A stretch of DNA of 7,036 nucleotides from an uncultured Saprospiraceae bacterium (GTDB taxonomy: Bacteria; Bacteroidota; Bacteroidia; Chitinophagales; Saprospiraceae): assembly GCA_937959095.1 (NCBI GenBank), contig CALGLY010000223.1, forward strand, positions 1 through 7,036, given 5' to 3'. This document shows positions 5,945-7,036 of this stretch, piece by piece (within the stretch, counting starts at the first letter, position 1; the number at the start of each line of letters is the position of its first letter). Both the position numbers and the translations under genes were made by a program. Under the pieces are notes generated by a model. The model was not told where the DNA came from. It made no database searches and worked only from the letters and a program-made list of their open reading frames with translations.

Positions 5945-6883
5945 ATGCAGCAAACAAGAATAATAGGACGACACACTAGTCATCAGAGAGGACCGCTACT
6001 CATTGCTATAGGTGGAATGCATGGCAATGAACCTGCTGGAATTAATGCCCTGGAAAATATTTTTCAGATGCTAAAAAACGAGCCGAGCAAAAATCCTGAT
6101 TTCTACTTTTTCGGACAATTCCTTGGCTTGCGCGGCAATTTGCAAGCGATTGCTCAAAACAAACGCTTTATCGAAAAAGACCTCAATCGGCACATGACCC
6201 TCGAAAATGTGGAACGAGTAAAACAAACCCCCGAGGCTCAACTCATTGCCGAAGATTTAGAGTTGAAGCAATTATTAGCAATGATAGATGCCGAAATAGA
6301 GCAATACCAACCTGATCGCCTCATTATCCTTGATTTGCATACGACTACTGCGCATGGCGGTATCTTCTCCATCGTGACGGATGATCCTGAAAGTGTGAGA
6401 ATGGGCGTAGAACTACATGCACCTGCTATAAAAGGAATGCTGAAGGGCTTGAATGGGACTACATTACACTACTTCAGGAAGGAAAACACCCAAGTAGAAA
6501 CGATTCCAGTTACCTTCGAGTCGGGACAACATAATGATCCCCTTTCTGTAGATCGGGCGGTTTCTGCCATTGTCAATTGTTTGCGGACGATTGGTTGCGT
6601 ACCGCCTAAGGATGTTGAAAATCGGCACGATGATATTCTACAGACTTACTCCAAGCACTTACCTAAAATTTCTGAACTGATTCATGTACATTCTATCAAG
6701 CCTGGCGATGCGTTTGAGATGCACCTTGGTTACAAGAATTTTCAGCCCATCGAAAAAGGAGAACTCCTAGCTCATGATAAACATGGAGAGATTCACGCGC
6801 CCTATGGAGGACATATTTTGATGCCGCTCTATCAGCCACAAGGCGATGATGGTTTTTTTATTGTTCGAGAAGTAGAGGTTTAG
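5945..6883 (+). CDS. Succinylglutamate desuccinylase/aspartoacylase-family zinc hydrolase
   Basis: The 312-residue product is a complete M14-type zinc hydrolase of the AstE/AspA family (usually 300-350 residues), which removes acyl groups from N-acylated amino acids. The zinc site is visible: G-G-M-H-G-N-E-P (23-30) gives His26 and Glu29, and L-D-L-H-T-T (129-134) gives His132. Glu192 in T-F-E-S-G-Q-H is the likely catalytic acid/base. K-D-L-N-R-H (78-83) matches the Asn-Arg pair that binds the substrate carboxylate in aspartoacylase. A C-terminal beta domain (about 245-312, including G-E-I-H-A-P-Y-G-G-H) is typical. No arginine-catabolism (ast) genes lie nearby, so true succinylglutamate desuccinylase activity is unlikely to be provable here; another N-acyl amino acid or a related amide is equally possible. 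The protein is cytosolic. Its start at 5945 follows a leader with nested inverted repeats, and the stop is 2 bp from a palindromic element. Confidence 0.9.
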   Translation: MQQTRIIGRHTSHQRGPLLIAIGGMHGNEPAGINALENIFQMLKNEPSKNPDFYFFGQFLGLRGNLQAIAQNKRFIEKDLNRHMTLENVERVKQTPEAQLIAEDLELKQLLAMIDAEIEQYQPDRLIILDLHTTTAHGGIFSIVTDDPESVRMGVELHAPAIKGMLKGLNGTTLHYFRKENTQVETIPVTFESGQHNDPLSVDRAVSAIVNCLRTIGCVPPKDVENRHDDILQTYSKHLPKISELIHVHSIKPGDAFEMHLGYKNFQPIEKGELLAHDKHGEIHAPYGGHILMPLYQPQGDDGFFIVREVEV

Positions 6884-6885
6884 GG

Positions 6886-7036
6886 ACTTCGCAAATAATA
6901 ACCTACGTAAGATAGCGTAGGATTTTTTAGCTTAATCAAGGCAAAAAACGTAGGCATAGCTGGTTCTGTCGAGGCTTTTTAACGAAGAATAAGCTGAAAA
7001 AGACAAGCTAGATGCGTAGGTTATTATTTGCGAAGT
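6886..7036. mobile_element. 151-bp palindromic element with perfect 22-bp terminal inverted repeats (MITE-like)
   Basis: The left end 6886-6907 (starts ACTTCGCAAATAATAACC) is the exact reverse complement of the right end 7015-7036 (ends TTATTATTTGCGAAGT). An inner stem of 12 pairs joins 6923-6934 (T-rich, then AGCTTA) to 6990-7001 (TAAGCTGAAAAA), with one G-U. The hexamer CGTAGG recurs at 6916, 6949 and 7015, and its complement is at 6902. It has no coding capacity. It begins 2 bp after the stop of the AstE-like gene, so as RNA it would form a long hairpin at that gene's 3' end and probably stop transcription. A diverged relative lies at 5693-5759. A non-autonomous transposable element is the best reading; a structured RNA or REP-like element is the alternative. 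Target-site duplication cannot be checked because the window ends at its edge. Confidence 0.75.

Noticed and set aside
5945..6883. Calling the gene astE with an arginine succinyltransferase pathway role
   Set aside because: No other ast genes are visible, and the family covers several acyl-amino-acid hydrolases, so no gene symbol is given.
6886..7036. Simple intrinsic terminator
   Set aside because: The 22-bp perfect ends 151 bp apart, the inner stem and the related copy at 5693-5759 exceed what a terminator needs, so a repeat element is the better call even if it also ends transcription.

Overview
The window looks like the chromosome of a Bacteroidota bacterium, probably a Saprospiria-type or related marine/filamentous lineage. 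Three things suggest this. The lipase-like protein ends in a type IX secretion C-terminal sorting domain, which is confined to that phylum. There is a small DUF4286 protein, common in the phylum. The gene starts lack Shine-Dalgarno sequences and sit in A/T-rich leaders. Species cannot be named from this sequence alone.

Five genes alternate strictly in orientation (+ - + - +), so no two share an operon. They are an MscS-type mechanosensitive channel (219-1037, +), a DUF4286 protein (1158-1469, -), a secreted alpha/beta hydrolase with a T9SS sorting domain (1604-3034, +), a 752-residue DUF5682 protein (3133-5391, -) and a zinc-dependent succinylglutamate desuccinylase/aspartoacylase-family hydrolase (5945-6883, +). 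Both convergent gaps hold a strong hairpin suited to two-way termination (1074-1111 and 3072-3116). Both divergent gaps hold repeats. The genes do not form an obvious pathway: they cover osmotic protection, an unknown small protein, secreted ester hydrolysis, an orphan member of a family usually found with MoxR/VWA genes, and an N-acyl amino acid or related hydrolase.

The most notable structure is non-coding. Two bases after the last stop codon begins a 151-bp element (6886-7036) with perfect 22-bp terminal inverted repeats and an inner 12-bp stem. It looks like a MITE or a structured RNA element, and the window ends exactly at its outer edge. A diverged, oppositely oriented relative of its core lies at 5693-5759 in the 553-bp gap between the last two genes. 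A second repeat family, with core C-A-A-A-Y-A-G-Y-T-T-C-T-W-A-G, occurs at 1497-1512, 5459-5474 and 5858-5872. Two 22-bp members face each other at 1508-1529 and 5851-5872, bracketing the lipase and DUF5682 genes. Upstream of the last gene, 5806-5921 holds nested inverted repeats.

I found no CRISPR array, tRNA, rRNA, transposase gene or clear defence operon. The best candidates for something undescribed are the short interspersed palindromic element and the lone DUF5682 gene.
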